Shown: in pieces, positions 16,253 to 24,646 of the stretch
How the letters are laid out: each line of letters opens with the position of its first letter
Position numbering within the stretch: position 1 is the first letter of the stretch
DNA from: Arcticibacter tournemirensis
GTDB lineage: Bacteria > Bacteroidota > Bacteroidia > Sphingobacteriales > Sphingobacteriaceae
Assembly: GCF_006716645.1 (NCBI RefSeq)
Contig: NZ_VFPL01000001.1
Span: 4,712,001-4,776,000 of the forward strand
Direction of reading: 5' to 3'
DNA: 64,000 nt
Notes under the pieces: model-generated
What the model saw: the letters and a program-made list of their open reading frames with translations, nothing else
Database searches by the model: none
What the model was told of the DNA's origin: nothing
Position numbers and translations under genes: made by a program

Positions 16253-18745
16253 TTACTCCTCTTCGTCCAGCACATTATTACCCTTTTCCCTAATATCTTT
16301 TTTTTGTCTGTTTACGGTGTTACGGCCAGTTTTAGTAAAGCGATAACTCAGCGCAACGCTGAAGTTTCGTGTTGCTTGCGATGAATACCTTTCCTGCGTA
16401 TAATTAAGTCCTTCAATAAACTCCCGGTTGCTTTTCTGACTAAAGAGATCTGCTGAGATAATTCGGAATACGAGCTTGTTCTGGAGAAATAGCTTGCGGG
16501 CTCCGAAGCTGGATGAAAGTGAACCTTTACTCCGGCCCTGTGCAGAGGCATTATTATGATAATTCAGATTTCCCTCAAAAGCAATCTTCTCTGGTAATTT
16601 AAGGGCCAGACCGAAATTGCCGCGGTAACTCAATCCGCCTTTTCTGGCTCCGATATTTCCGTCGGAATGATACGTAATATGACTTATGGTAAAACCGGCG
16701 TTTGTAGAGACTTTCTTACCAGGCCGGTAGTTTCCAAATAGGCTAAAAGTAAGGGCATTACTTGTAGCCAGGTTTCTATAGGTAGTTTCTATATTCCCAT
16801 TGTCGTCAACCGGAATGCGGATGCGCTCAATAATATCGTCAGTTTTCGAAAAACTTACACGGGGTGCAACTGACCATGTACGGCCAAACGTACTGAAACT
16901 TAGTTCAGCTTGTTGTGTAACTGAAGGTTTTAAAGCCGGATTGCCATAGGAGATATTGGTTGAGTCACGGTTATCAATGAGAGGATTAAGAGCATTCTCG
17001 CGTGGTCTGTTAATACGAACCGAATAATTAATACCTGTTACATATTTTTTATTGAATGTTTTACTGACAGAAGCATTAGGGAATATATTGAAATAAGGCT
17101 GCATAGCAACCCCATTTGTTCGCGACTGATTAAAACTTGCATCAGTGAGCTCAGCACGTGTCCCCACTTTGAAGGACCACCGTTTTTTTGAGCGAAGATT
17201 GTAACCGGCATAAGCCGAATAAATATTTTCAAAAAAAGAGAATTTGTTCGTCAGGTATTGGTTTACTGTATCCTGCGCGAGTGCGAAATCATAATCGCTA
17301 ACGTTCTGCTGATTATCATTTTTTTTCACACTAGCTTGTAAACCTGCGATAAAAGTACCCATTTTGCCTAAAGAACGGGCATAGTCTGCGTTGGTCTGAA
17401 ACCCACTTCCGTCCAGTTCATTATCGGCATGCTGCAGAAATGCACTTTCAGACTCATTTATCCTTGTTACTGTTCTATCAACCGACCTTGCCTGGTCTGT
17501 ATTGTTTATGCTTGTAATAAAGCCTATTTCAAGCTTTTCATTCTTTTTCTTATTTAGCTTAATTGTATAGTCTGCGTCCACTATAACATTAACCGAATTG
17601 TTATTGTTACTGTTACTCTGATTTCGTAACTCCTGCTGTACTTCACTTGAATTCAGGCGGTAATCATCAGACCAGGAATCCCCTCCCGCAGAATTACGTC
17701 CGGTATTAATACTGATGCTGAAGTTCTGATTGGGAGTCATGTCCCAATCAGCATTGGCCCTGAAGTTGTGAGCGTTACTATTATTATCACCAACGTTATA
17801 GCGGTTTCTGTAGGAAGAAACTACATTCTGCTTATAGTTCTGAGTAAGCGAATAGCTGTTTATAACCCTGTCGTTATTCTTATATCCATAACTTGAACCC
17901 AGAACCAGGTTCTCTGTCCTGTAGGCAATGTAAGCCGTTCCGGTATAAGTTCCCCGGGTTCCCGCATTTACTGAAAGTGTTCCATTAAGGCCTATTTTAT
18001 ATCCCTTTTTCAGAACAATATTCACGATACCCTCACCGTCGGCAGAATAACGTACCTCGGGATTTGTTATAACTTCTATTTTATCAATAGCGTCTGATGG
18101 TAAGACACTTAAGAGGTCGGCCATATTGCCAACCATATAGTCAGATGGTTTCCCGTTTATAAAGATCCGGGTATTGCGTTTCCCGGCAATACTGACTTTA
18201 CCGTCGATATCTACATCGACCATGGGAACATTCTTCAGGATATCAGTTGCCATACTACCTTCAGCAAGAATACTCTGCCCTACATTATAAGTAATAGTAT
18301 CGGCTCCGAACTGAATTTCGGGCTTTGATTCAGTAATAACAACTTCACCGAGCATCTTTGTATCCCTTTTAAGTTTAATTGTTGGCAGCTTTTTTGTTCC
18401 CCTTTCCGGCATAACGACATTCTCAAGAGTGTCGGCGAGATATCCAACATACGAAATCTTTACTCTATATGTCCCTGTCGGAATATTTTCAAATCTGAAC
18501 TGGCCATCCTCGTCCGTTTTAGTGCTTTTTGTGATGCTGTTATCCGGCTTCCTGTAGAGGGTAACAACAGCATATTCCAGGCTTTCGCCTGTGTCGGCAT
18601 CTGTTACTTTACCTGAAAGCTGGCCGGCCTCAACAGCAAACAACTGAGATGAAAAAAGGAACAGGTAAACCAGATATAGAAACTGTTTATTTTTAGAGAT
18701 ACGGGGTTTAAAATAATAGCAGGCGACAAAAAAACTGATTAACAT
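16253..18745 (-). CDS. TonB-receptor-like outer-membrane beta-barrel protein (OMP_b-brl_3)
   Basis: This 830-aa outer-membrane protein has three parts. After a hydrophobic export segment (about residues 20-38) there is a carboxypeptidase-regulatory-like domain starting GQLSGKVTDADTGESLEYA (about 42-125). Next comes a TonB-plug-like region with DTITYNVGQSILAEGSMATDILKNVP and IFINGKPSDYM. The rest is a barrel rich in aromatic/Asn/Ser strands ending in an acidic DEEE tail. It lacks the SusC signature and has no SusD partner. The group is widespread in Bacteroidota and often has no known ligand. Its position after the sulfatase/FGE genes suggests, but does not show, uptake of desulfated products. 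Confidence 0.85.
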   Translation of the reverse strand: MLISFFVACYYFKPRISKNKQFLYLVYLFLFSSQLFAVEAGQLSGKVTDADTGESLEYAVVTLYRKPDNSITKSTKTDEDGQFRFENIPTGTYRVKISYVGYLADTLENVVMPERGTKKLPTIKLKRDTKMLGEVVITESKPEIQFGADTITYNVGQSILAEGSMATDILKNVPMVDVDIDGKVSIAGKRNTRIFINGKPSDYMVGNMADLLSVLPSDAIDKIEVITNPEVRYSADGEGIVNIVLKKGYKIGLNGTLSVNAGTRGTYTGTAYIAYRTENLVLGSSYGYKNNDRVINSYSLTQNYKQNVVSSYRNRYNVGDNNSNAHNFRANADWDMTPNQNFSISINTGRNSAGGDSWSDDYRLNSSEVQQELRNQSNSNNNNSVNVIVDADYTIKLNKKKNEKLEIGFITSINNTDQARSVDRTVTRINESESAFLQHADNELDGSGFQTNADYARSLGKMGTFIAGLQASVKKNDNQQNVSDYDFALAQDTVNQYLTNKFSFFENIYSAYAGYNLRSKKRWSFKVGTRAELTDASFNQSRTNGVAMQPYFNIFPNASVSKTFNKKYVTGINYSVRINRPRENALNPLIDNRDSTNISYGNPALKPSVTQQAELSFSTFGRTWSVAPRVSFSKTDDIIERIRIPVDDNGNIETTYRNLATSNALTFSLFGNYRPGKKVSTNAGFTISHITYHSDGNIGARKGGLSYRGNFGLALKLPEKIAFEGNLNYHNNASAQGRSKGSLSSSFGARKLFLQNKLVFRIISADLFSQKSNREFIEGLNYTQERYSSQATRNFSVALSYRFTKTGRNTVNRQKKDIREKGNNVLDEEE

Positions 18746-18808
18746 CCTTTAAATAGAGGGTACACCTTTGGTTTGAGTCAAAATCTATCAAGAGGTTTAA
18801 AGTACACT

Positions 18809-19030
18809 TTATTTAATTTTCGTCGGAAAGCGCGGAGGGATGTTTGAAGAGCAGCATTTACCTTTCTGCATTTTAAGTTTATGCGATTGACTACTGACAA
18901 GCGTTGACTGATTCCTTCCGCTCTTTTTTTCAGAGTCTGCTGCTACTGTTCTTTTTACGCCCGTTGGTGTGCACGATGTAATTATCACCGACACCAAAAC
19001 TATCGCTGCTATTGCTGTTTTACTTTTCAT
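18809..19030 (-). CDS. Small lipoprotein, 73 aa, with Cys-Cys
   Basis: The frame codes a 73-aa protein with a textbook lipoprotein signal: MKSKTAIAAIVLVSVIITSC, lipid-anchored Cys20 after ITS. The mature part is short, basic and Ser/Thr/Lys-rich, and ends with KMQKGKCCSSNIPPRFPTKIK, including a Cys-Cys pair. I recognise no family. It lies 36 bp downstream of the formylglycine-generating enzyme gene on the same strand and 63 bp before the outer-membrane protein, so it is probably made with the sulfatase operon. The combination of signal and operon position makes it a likely real gene. Confidence 0.6.
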   Translation of the reverse strand: MKSKTAIAAIVLVSVIITSCTPTGVKRTVAADSEKKSGRNQSTLVSSQSHKLKMQKGKCCSSNIPPRFPTKIK

Positions 19031-19066
19031 AAGTACATTAACTAATAACTATTTTCCATTGTTGCA

Positions 19067-20161
19067 TCATCTGACACATCTGAATCCCATATTGCTCATT
19101 CCCGAATCGTGAGAGGTCTTCATTCTTCTTGCGACTCTGTATCCTGAACAATAACTGTCATTACACATAAAAGAACCTCCTCTTGCTACCCTTTTTGGCA
19201 CATAAGGTTCGTCAGGATCATAGCTATCTGACGGTCCCTGTGGGTTCTTTACACCGTGTGGATTACTTACTGTTTTGTAATAGTCATTGCGGTACCAATC
19301 AGAACACCATTCCCAAACATTCCCGGCCATATCATAAAGTCTATACCCGTTGGGAGAAAAGGATTTTACAGGCGCCAAACCGGAAAAGCCGTCAATTGCG
19401 GTATTCTTATCCGGAAAACTCCCCTCCCATGAGTTAGCCTTCGGTTTGCGATCATTAATATGCTCATTTCCCCATGGGTAAATATTATTTATTAAACCAC
19501 CGCGCGCGGCAAACTCCCATTCTGCTTCAGAAGGAAGGCGTTTTCCTGCCCATTTGCAGTAAGCGACCGCATCGTCCCAGCTTACATGCACTACCGGATA
19601 GTTTTCCTTTCCTTCAATATCACTTCCCGGGCCCGTGGGATGTTTCCAGTTAGCGCCCGGCACCCAACTCCACCACTGCGAATAATCGTTTAAATCAACA
19701 CTATGAGAGGGGGGAGTAAAAACCAGAGAAGCAGCTACCAATTCACTTTCGTCCGGTTTTGGCGTATCAGGAGGCAGCTGTTTTTTCATCTCCTCCCAAT
19801 CAGGCTTTTGCTCGGCAGTTGTTATGTAACCCGTGGCTTTTACAAAAGCGTCAAACTGAGCGTTTGTTACCTCGTGCTCGTCCATCCAGAAAGGATCGAC
19901 CATTACCTTATGTTTAGGATATTCGTCTTCACTGGCCTGATCATTATCTCCACCCATCATAAACGTTCCGCCAGGAATGCGCACCATTCCTCTTTTAGAA
20001 GTATCTCCGTTAAAGGAGATATCTTCAAGATTGATTTTTGCTACCCCGGTTGAGCCTTTACTATCCTGATTATTCACTGTTTCCTTATTTTGATTGCAAA
20101 AGCTGAAGAAAACAGATATGCAACTAAATAGTAATATATAGGTTAGAGTATTTCTTTTCAT
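19067..20161 (-). CDS. Exported formylglycine-generating enzyme (SUMF1/FGE)
   Basis: This 364-aa protein activates Cys-type sulfatases by oxidising the active-site Cys to formylglycine, using copper and oxygen. It has the whole FGE-sulfatase domain: RIPGGTFMMGGDND, WMDEHEVTNAQF, HVSWDDAVAYCKWAGKRLPSEAEWE split over residues about 200-225, GNVWEWCSDWY, and the catalytic pair Cys333/Cys338 in GGSFMCNDSYC, spaced as in active FGEs. Many FGE-domain paralogues in Bacteroidota lack this pair, so activity is likely. The N-terminus is an export signal, possibly a lipoprotein one (LLFSC, Cys14). Two Cys-type sulfatase genes lie directly upstream on the same strand. Confidence 0.9.
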   Translation of the reverse strand: MKRNTLTYILLFSCISVFFSFCNQNKETVNNQDSKGSTGVAKINLEDISFNGDTSKRGMVRIPGGTFMMGGDNDQASEDEYPKHKVMVDPFWMDEHEVTNAQFDAFVKATGYITTAEQKPDWEEMKKQLPPDTPKPDESELVAASLVFTPPSHSVDLNDYSQWWSWVPGANWKHPTGPGSDIEGKENYPVVHVSWDDAVAYCKWAGKRLPSEAEWEFAARGGLINNIYPWGNEHINDRKPKANSWEGSFPDKNTAIDGFSGLAPVKSFSPNGYRLYDMAGNVWEWCSDWYRNDYYKTVSNPHGVKNPQGPSDSYDPDEPYVPKRVARGGSFMCNDSYCSGYRVARRMKTSHDSGMSNMGFRCVR

Positions 20162-20256
20162 GCCTTATTTCAACCTCTATTTTTTGTAAATTATCCTCTG
20201 CCCTACGCTTTCCACTTTCCAAAAGCTTCGCATCAGCATCGTCAATTAAAACTTTG

Positions 20257-21666
20257 TTATTCTTCCTTCTGAATACCTGTAGCTGTAATAACTGGTTTTT
20301 CAGCATTCACTTTAGCTTTCCAGTTCTCAAGCAAAAACTTTAATTCCGCAGCCTTCTCAGGAAGCTTTTTACTCAAGTCATTACTTTCACCCGGGTCTGT
20401 TTTTAAATTATATAATTCTATGCGGTTATCCCGATAGAATTCAAGAAGTTTAAAATCACCTTTGCGTATAGCGCTTGCCATTTTCTCAGCTGATTTGACC
20501 GTTTCTGATGGATAGTGCCAGAACAGCTCGTCTCTTACAAGTTTCCTCCCGGCAAACAGGGGTATTAAACTGATTCCGTCCATAACCTGGTCACCCGGGG
20601 GTTCTGATGTAGAAACACTTAAAAACGTAGGATAAAAATCAATGCTGCTCACTGGCGTTGCTTCTATCGCCCCTCCTTTTATTTTGCCTGGCCAGCGCAT
20701 TATCAATGGTTCCCTTATACCACCCTCGTAAATCCACATTTTGCTCTCCCTTAAGTTTCCGTTGTTAGCACTCTTACCGGCTCCTCCATTATCAGAGAAA
20801 AAAACGAGCAAGGTATTTTCTGCCAACCCGTTGTTATCCAATGTCTGCATGATCTGGCCTACGCCGGCATCTATACGCTCGATCATCGCAGCAAGGTACG
20901 GGTTATCTTTGTGCGGTCCTTCAGTCTTTTTTCCGAAGATTTTTTCTGCCTGTCCCGCTCCATATTTAACATCAAACTTCCTTTTGTACTTATTAACGAG
21001 CATTGCAGGAGCATCTAACTTAGAATGCACGCCATAAAAGCTAAGATAAAGGAAAAACGGAGTATTTTTATTACGATCTATAAAAGCTGCAGCCTCGTCG
21101 CATTGTCTGTCAGTCAGGTATTCGTTCTCCGATCCTTTAATGAAAGTACTGATCTTATCGTAAGGAAAGAAATAATCACCTCCGGCAATATACTTTGTCT
21201 CCGAACCTATTACTTCGTCGAACCCATGAGCTTTTGGTCCGCCTCGATAATTTTGATAATGAGTATCCAAATGCCATTTACCAACGATTCCGGTATGATA
21301 CCCGGCTCTGGCAAGAGCTTCATTCAGCGTAACAAATTTAGCCGGATCTAACCATCGCTTCGTGTCCGCACCTTCTGGCAAAAAATCGGTGATTCCAACT
21401 CTTGCCGGGTATTGACCCGTCATAATACTCGCCCTCGTTGGCGAACAATTAGGAGCTGCGGCGTAAGCCTGAGTAAACCTCGTTCCCTGAGAAGCCAGCT
21501 TATTTAAATTGGGAGTTTCATTAAAGGTGCTGCCATAGGTATTAAGCTCTCCCCATCCCAGATCATCAGCCATAATAAAAACGATATTCGGCTTTTTCTT
21601 AGCTTGAGCGGACACCTGAAAGGTATAAATTAACAGCAATAGTACAGCCACTTTCAAGTCTTTCAT
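20257..21666 (-). CDS. Secreted Cys-type sulfatase A (S1 family arylsulfatase-like)
   Basis: This 469-aa sulfatase starts with a Sec signal peptide (cut near VSAQ). Metal ligands are in FIMADDLGWGE (Asp34, Asp35). The formylglycine motif is CSPTR, with Cys74 as the residue to be converted, followed by ASIMTGQYPAR. Further family motifs are GKWHLD and the late metal site FFSDNGG. It removes sulfate esters from a carbohydrate or aryl substrate in the periplasm; the substrate is not readable. It starts 5 bp after the stop of sulfatase B and is followed 95 bp later by the FGE gene, its likely maturase. Confidence 0.93.
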   Translation of the reverse strand: MKDLKVAVLLLLIYTFQVSAQAKKKPNIVFIMADDLGWGELNTYGSTFNETPNLNKLASQGTRFTQAYAAAPNCSPTRASIMTGQYPARVGITDFLPEGADTKRWLDPAKFVTLNEALARAGYHTGIVGKWHLDTHYQNYRGGPKAHGFDEVIGSETKYIAGGDYFFPYDKISTFIKGSENEYLTDRQCDEAAAFIDRNKNTPFFLYLSFYGVHSKLDAPAMLVNKYKRKFDVKYGAGQAEKIFGKKTEGPHKDNPYLAAMIERIDAGVGQIMQTLDNNGLAENTLLVFFSDNGGAGKSANNGNLRESKMWIYEGGIREPLIMRWPGKIKGGAIEATPVSSIDFYPTFLSVSTSEPPGDQVMDGISLIPLFAGRKLVRDELFWHYPSETVKSAEKMASAIRKGDFKLLEFYRDNRIELYNLKTDPGESNDLSKKLPEKAAELKFLLENWKAKVNAEKPVITATGIQKEE

Positions 21667-21671
21667 AAAGC

Positions 21672-23087
21672 TTAGTACTTTTTTTCAAATTCTGTATCCA
21701 TCGCAGCTCCCCGGTCCCCCTGCTGCCTCATCCATTTTTTCAATCTGGTGTCATACTTTTTAATCATCCCTTTATATTCGTCGATGTCCGCAAGATTGTT
21801 CAATTCATAAGGATCTTTTCTGATATCGTAGAATTCAACTGCAGGACGATTAGTAATACGGCGGGTGAGAAAATCTGCCTGTGAGTTGGATTCGGCTTTC
21901 TTCATCCATGAAGTCCACGCAAGAGTCCCTTTACTTGTATTCATCATGTATTTGATGTAGTAAGAGCTATCGAAACTCAGGTTATTTATCAACTTATAGT
22001 TACCGTCTCTGATTGCACGGCTAGGATAAGCAGGGCCTTCTGGCATATTATTGTGAATTAAAAAGGCGTAATCCCTATGTCTGTCCGACTTCCCTGTGAT
22101 TACCTTAAGAAAACTCCGCCCATCCAGGCCCGATACCGCCCGTCCGCCTGCTATGTCTATTAACGTTGGAGTGATGTCTTCGTACTGAACAATAGCGTCG
22201 GTTTCCGTCTTAGGCTTTACATTTCCTGGCCACTTAACAATCATCGAACTTTTTGCCCCGTTATCCCACACAGTCCATTTTCCACCGGGAAACTGCGGAC
22301 CTTGTTCACCCAAGAATATTACAATAGTATTTTCATCCTGACCGGTTTCCTTCAATAAATTCATTACATCCCCAACCTGATTGTCAAGTCTTCTTACTTC
22401 GGCCAGATATCTGCAGAAGTCCTTTCTTGTAAGCTTCGTATCTACCCAGTGCTGAGGAAGCTTAAGTTTACCCGCATCGAACTCTGAAGGATCACCGACA
22501 GTCCAAGGCGCATGAGGATTAATACTCATTACGAACAGACAATAAGGCTTGTCCTTTTGGCTGATAAAGGTTTTTATGCTATCGAGAAAATAATTATCTG
22601 TGGCAGCAACACAATTAGGTTCAAAACCCTGTATTATTTGAAATGGAAATACTGATTTCGGTCTGGTTACATGATCTTTCCCGGTTAAACCCACTTTATA
22701 GCCGAGGTCCCCTAAGTAATGTGCTACACTTTTCAAACTGTTATATACCGGTTTATGATTTTGATAAGCGCCATGTTTGAGCGGATATAAACCAGTAAAC
22801 AAAGAGGCTCTCGTAGGAATACACATTGCTTCCGAGGTAATTATCTGATTAAATTTCAAGCCCTGCGCTGCTAACGCATCAATATTTTTAGTATTGATAT
22901 TTTGCCCTCCGTAACAACTTAACTGTCTTGAATCAAGGTCGTCGGCCATGATAATTATAATATTTGGCCTGCCCTCCTCCTTTTTCTGTTGCGCCGCAGA
23001 TTTCACCGGATTAAAAACAGCTGTGAATATGTAAAATATGGCGGTATTGGTTATCGTTATAACGGCCCTGTTAATTCTATTCTTCAT
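21672..23087 (-). CDS. Secreted Cys-type sulfatase B
   Basis: This 471-aa sulfatase is the first gene of the minus-strand sulfatase operon. A Sec signal (about residues 8-32) is followed by the metal-binding IIMADDLDSRQLSCYG (Asp49, Asp50). The formylglycine motif CIPTR has Cys89 as the target, then ASLFTGLYP. The later segment has GKDHVTRP in place of the usual GKWH and a FLGEQGPQFPGGKWT site near the C-terminal metal ligand. This is the pattern of heparan- and N-sulfoglucosamine sulfohydrolase-like subfamilies, so sulfated glycosaminoglycans are one possible substrate. Only 5 bp separates it from sulfatase A; the two proteins are diverged and not a recent duplication. Confidence 0.9.
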   Translation of the reverse strand: MKNRINRAVITITNTAIFYIFTAVFNPVKSAAQQKKEEGRPNIIIIMADDLDSRQLSCYGGQNINTKNIDALAAQGLKFNQIITSEAMCIPTRASLFTGLYPLKHGAYQNHKPVYNSLKSVAHYLGDLGYKVGLTGKDHVTRPKSVFPFQIIQGFEPNCVAATDNYFLDSIKTFISQKDKPYCLFVMSINPHAPWTVGDPSEFDAGKLKLPQHWVDTKLTRKDFCRYLAEVRRLDNQVGDVMNLLKETGQDENTIVIFLGEQGPQFPGGKWTVWDNGAKSSMIVKWPGNVKPKTETDAIVQYEDITPTLIDIAGGRAVSGLDGRSFLKVITGKSDRHRDYAFLIHNNMPEGPAYPSRAIRDGNYKLINNLSFDSSYYIKYMMNTSKGTLAWTSWMKKAESNSQADFLTRRITNRPAVEFYDIRKDPYELNNLADIDEYKGMIKKYDTRLKKWMRQQGDRGAAMDTEFEKKY

Positions 23088-23484
23088 TTTGTTTTACTAT
23101 TCAGAATCGGAAACTAATTTAGTTGAATTATCTTGTTCAGTCCGGGATCAAATTCGCGCGACGATTGATCCCCAATCATAAAGCTACGACACCGGAGGTC
23201 AAAAGACAACAGAAAACATCCGCACGATTCATATAGTGCTATTTTTCGATAGTCCACTCTTTGGGTGCTACGAAACCCTTACGCCCCTGCCCAACATTAC
23301 CAGAGCTACGATCAGGAAAACTTTCTTAAAAGAAGGGGCTTTCATTTATTTTTATCCGTTCTGGGTATATTGATCTCTTTTCCCCGGATTAGTTTAAAGA
23401 CAAAGACAATATTCTTTAAAGGAAGGCATCAGAACAGAGAATCAAATTGACGGATAAGTTAGGGGTGAGAACGGCGTTCCCTTA
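23088..23484. other. Non-coding region upstream of the sulfatase operon
   Basis: No gene is supported. The perfect inverted repeat GGGATCAA/TTGATCCC (23144-23151 and 23165-23172) lies about 60-85 bp upstream of the sulfatase B start and may be an operator. A 61-codon plus-strand frame at 23265-23450 has no recognisable protein features. Confidence 0.4.
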
Positions 23485-23760
23485 TTATTTGTATTGATAT
23501 TCAATCATTTCCTTGATTAATTCAGGATGGTTTATATCACAATATTCCAGGCCACAACTTTCACAAATATATTTAGTTCTGTATTCAGCGTTGCTGATGT
23601 TCCGTAAAGGGGATTGCCTGCATGCGCTGTTTATACAAGCGGGTACGATATGATGAGGTTCATATTTCCTGGTCTTCTCGTCGAGGCGCCATTGCCATCT
23701 CCAGAGAATCTCGTCCACTTTCATGGAAGTAAATGTGTAACGATCGCCTTTTTCTGCCAT
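23485..23760 (-). CDS. Small putative zinc-ribbon protein, 91 aa
   Basis: This 91-aa protein has four cysteines in two clusters: CINSAC (residues about 58-63... first cluster in the middle) and CESCGLEYC near the C-terminal third. It also has HHIVPA before the first cluster and a late NHPELIKEMIEYQYK. The cysteines look like zinc ligands, and the HHIVPACINSAC stretch recalls HNH-like or treble-clef elements, though a full HNH motif is not present. I do not recognise the family. It stands alone, 124 bp from the SDR gene, with an ATG start in good context. It is likely real because the cysteine pairing and charge pattern are not random. Confidence 0.6.
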   Translation of the reverse strand: MAEKGDRYTFTSMKVDEILWRWQWRLDEKTRKYEPHHIVPACINSACRQSPLRNISNAEYRTKYICESCGLEYCDINHPELIKEMIEYQYK

Positions 23761-23884
23761 TGCTATACAAAGCTAAGATAACAATTTGATTTGATACTCC
23801 TTATACTCCTAGTCGCTTTCCAAGGTTACACTCGATCTTCATGCTTGTATAATCAAACTATATACATCAACGTTCAGATTTTCA

Positions 23885-24646
23885 TTAAAAATTCACCACT
23901 GCACCTCCATCAACTGGCAGCAAAACCCCGGTAATATACCTGGCTGCCTGTGATGCTAAAAATACTGCTGCGTTACCAATGTCCTCAGGAGAACCGAAGC
24001 CAGGCATGGCAATCCGGTTAGTTATTTTCTCTTTTCTTTCAGGATCTGAGCTTATTGCATTCAGAAACATCGGAGATTCTATCCAGCCGGGAGCAATGGT
24101 ATTAATCCTGACGTTATACTTGGAATATTCCGTCACCAGATTCTTCATTAAACCGGTGAGAGCGGCTTTAGAAGTGCCATACGCAACAACCCTGTCTATT
24201 CCGAATATACCCGCCATAGAGCCAATTAATATAATGGAACCGCTTTTTTGTGCTATCATTTGTTTTGCACATTCCCGTGTAAGAGCGAAGACCGACAAAA
24301 GATTAGTTTGAAGAATATATTCAAATTCATCGTCCGTAGTTTCCTGTGCAAACTTTTTCAGATGCACTCCTGCATTATTTACAAGAATGTCAATACTGCC
24401 AAACTCTTTCGATATTTGAGTCAGCATATCCGGAATCCTGGCTTTGCAGGTAACGTCAAAAACCACATATGATGCCTGTTCGCCGAGTGTCGCAACAGCA
24501 GTTTTCAAAACCTCCTCCCGCCTCCCGGTAATCACTACTCTGGCGCCTGCCAGAATCAGCGACCTGCTTATTCCCAGTCCGATACCGGTGCCCCCTCCCG
24601 TTACCAAAGCAACTTTTCCTTTCAGCGAAAATGCATCTAAACTCAT
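23885..24646 (-). CDS. SDR-family NAD(P)-dependent oxidoreductase
   Basis: This 253-aa short-chain dehydrogenase begins MSLDAFSLKGKVALVTGGG. The Rossmann motif TGGGTGIG is at about residues 15-22, NNAG near 87-90, the catalytic Ser in LIGSMAG, the YxxxK motif in AYGTSKAAL and the C-terminal PVDGGAVV typical of classical SDRs. I chose ATG 24646-24644 because it overlaps the TGA of the upstream enolase-superfamily gene (ATGA), which shows coupled translation; an upstream in-frame ATG at 24667 would extend it by seven residues. The pairing with a sugar-acid dehydratase-like enzyme suggests oxidation of a sugar, sugar acid or keto-acid product. Confidence 0.9.
   Translation of the reverse strand: MSLDAFSLKGKVALVTGGGTGIGLGISRSLILAGARVVITGRREEVLKTAVATLGEQASYVVFDVTCKARIPDMLTQISKEFGSIDILVNNAGVHLKKFAQETTDDEFEYILQTNLLSVFALTRECAKQMIAQKSGSIILIGSMAGIFGIDRVVAYGTSKAALTGLMKNLVTEYSKYNVRINTIAPGWIESPMFLNAISSDPERKEKITNRIAMPGFGSPEDIGNAAVFLASQAARYITGVLLPVDGGAVVNF

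Noticed and set aside
20124-20306. 60-codon minus-strand frame between sulfatase A and the FGE gene
   Set aside because: It overlaps both real genes in another frame, and the FGE start with its export signal uses the same DNA.
23265-23450. 61-codon plus-strand frame upstream of the sulfatase operon
   Set aside because: It has no recognisable domain, signal or operon context, and its composition looks like non-coding DNA read by chance.
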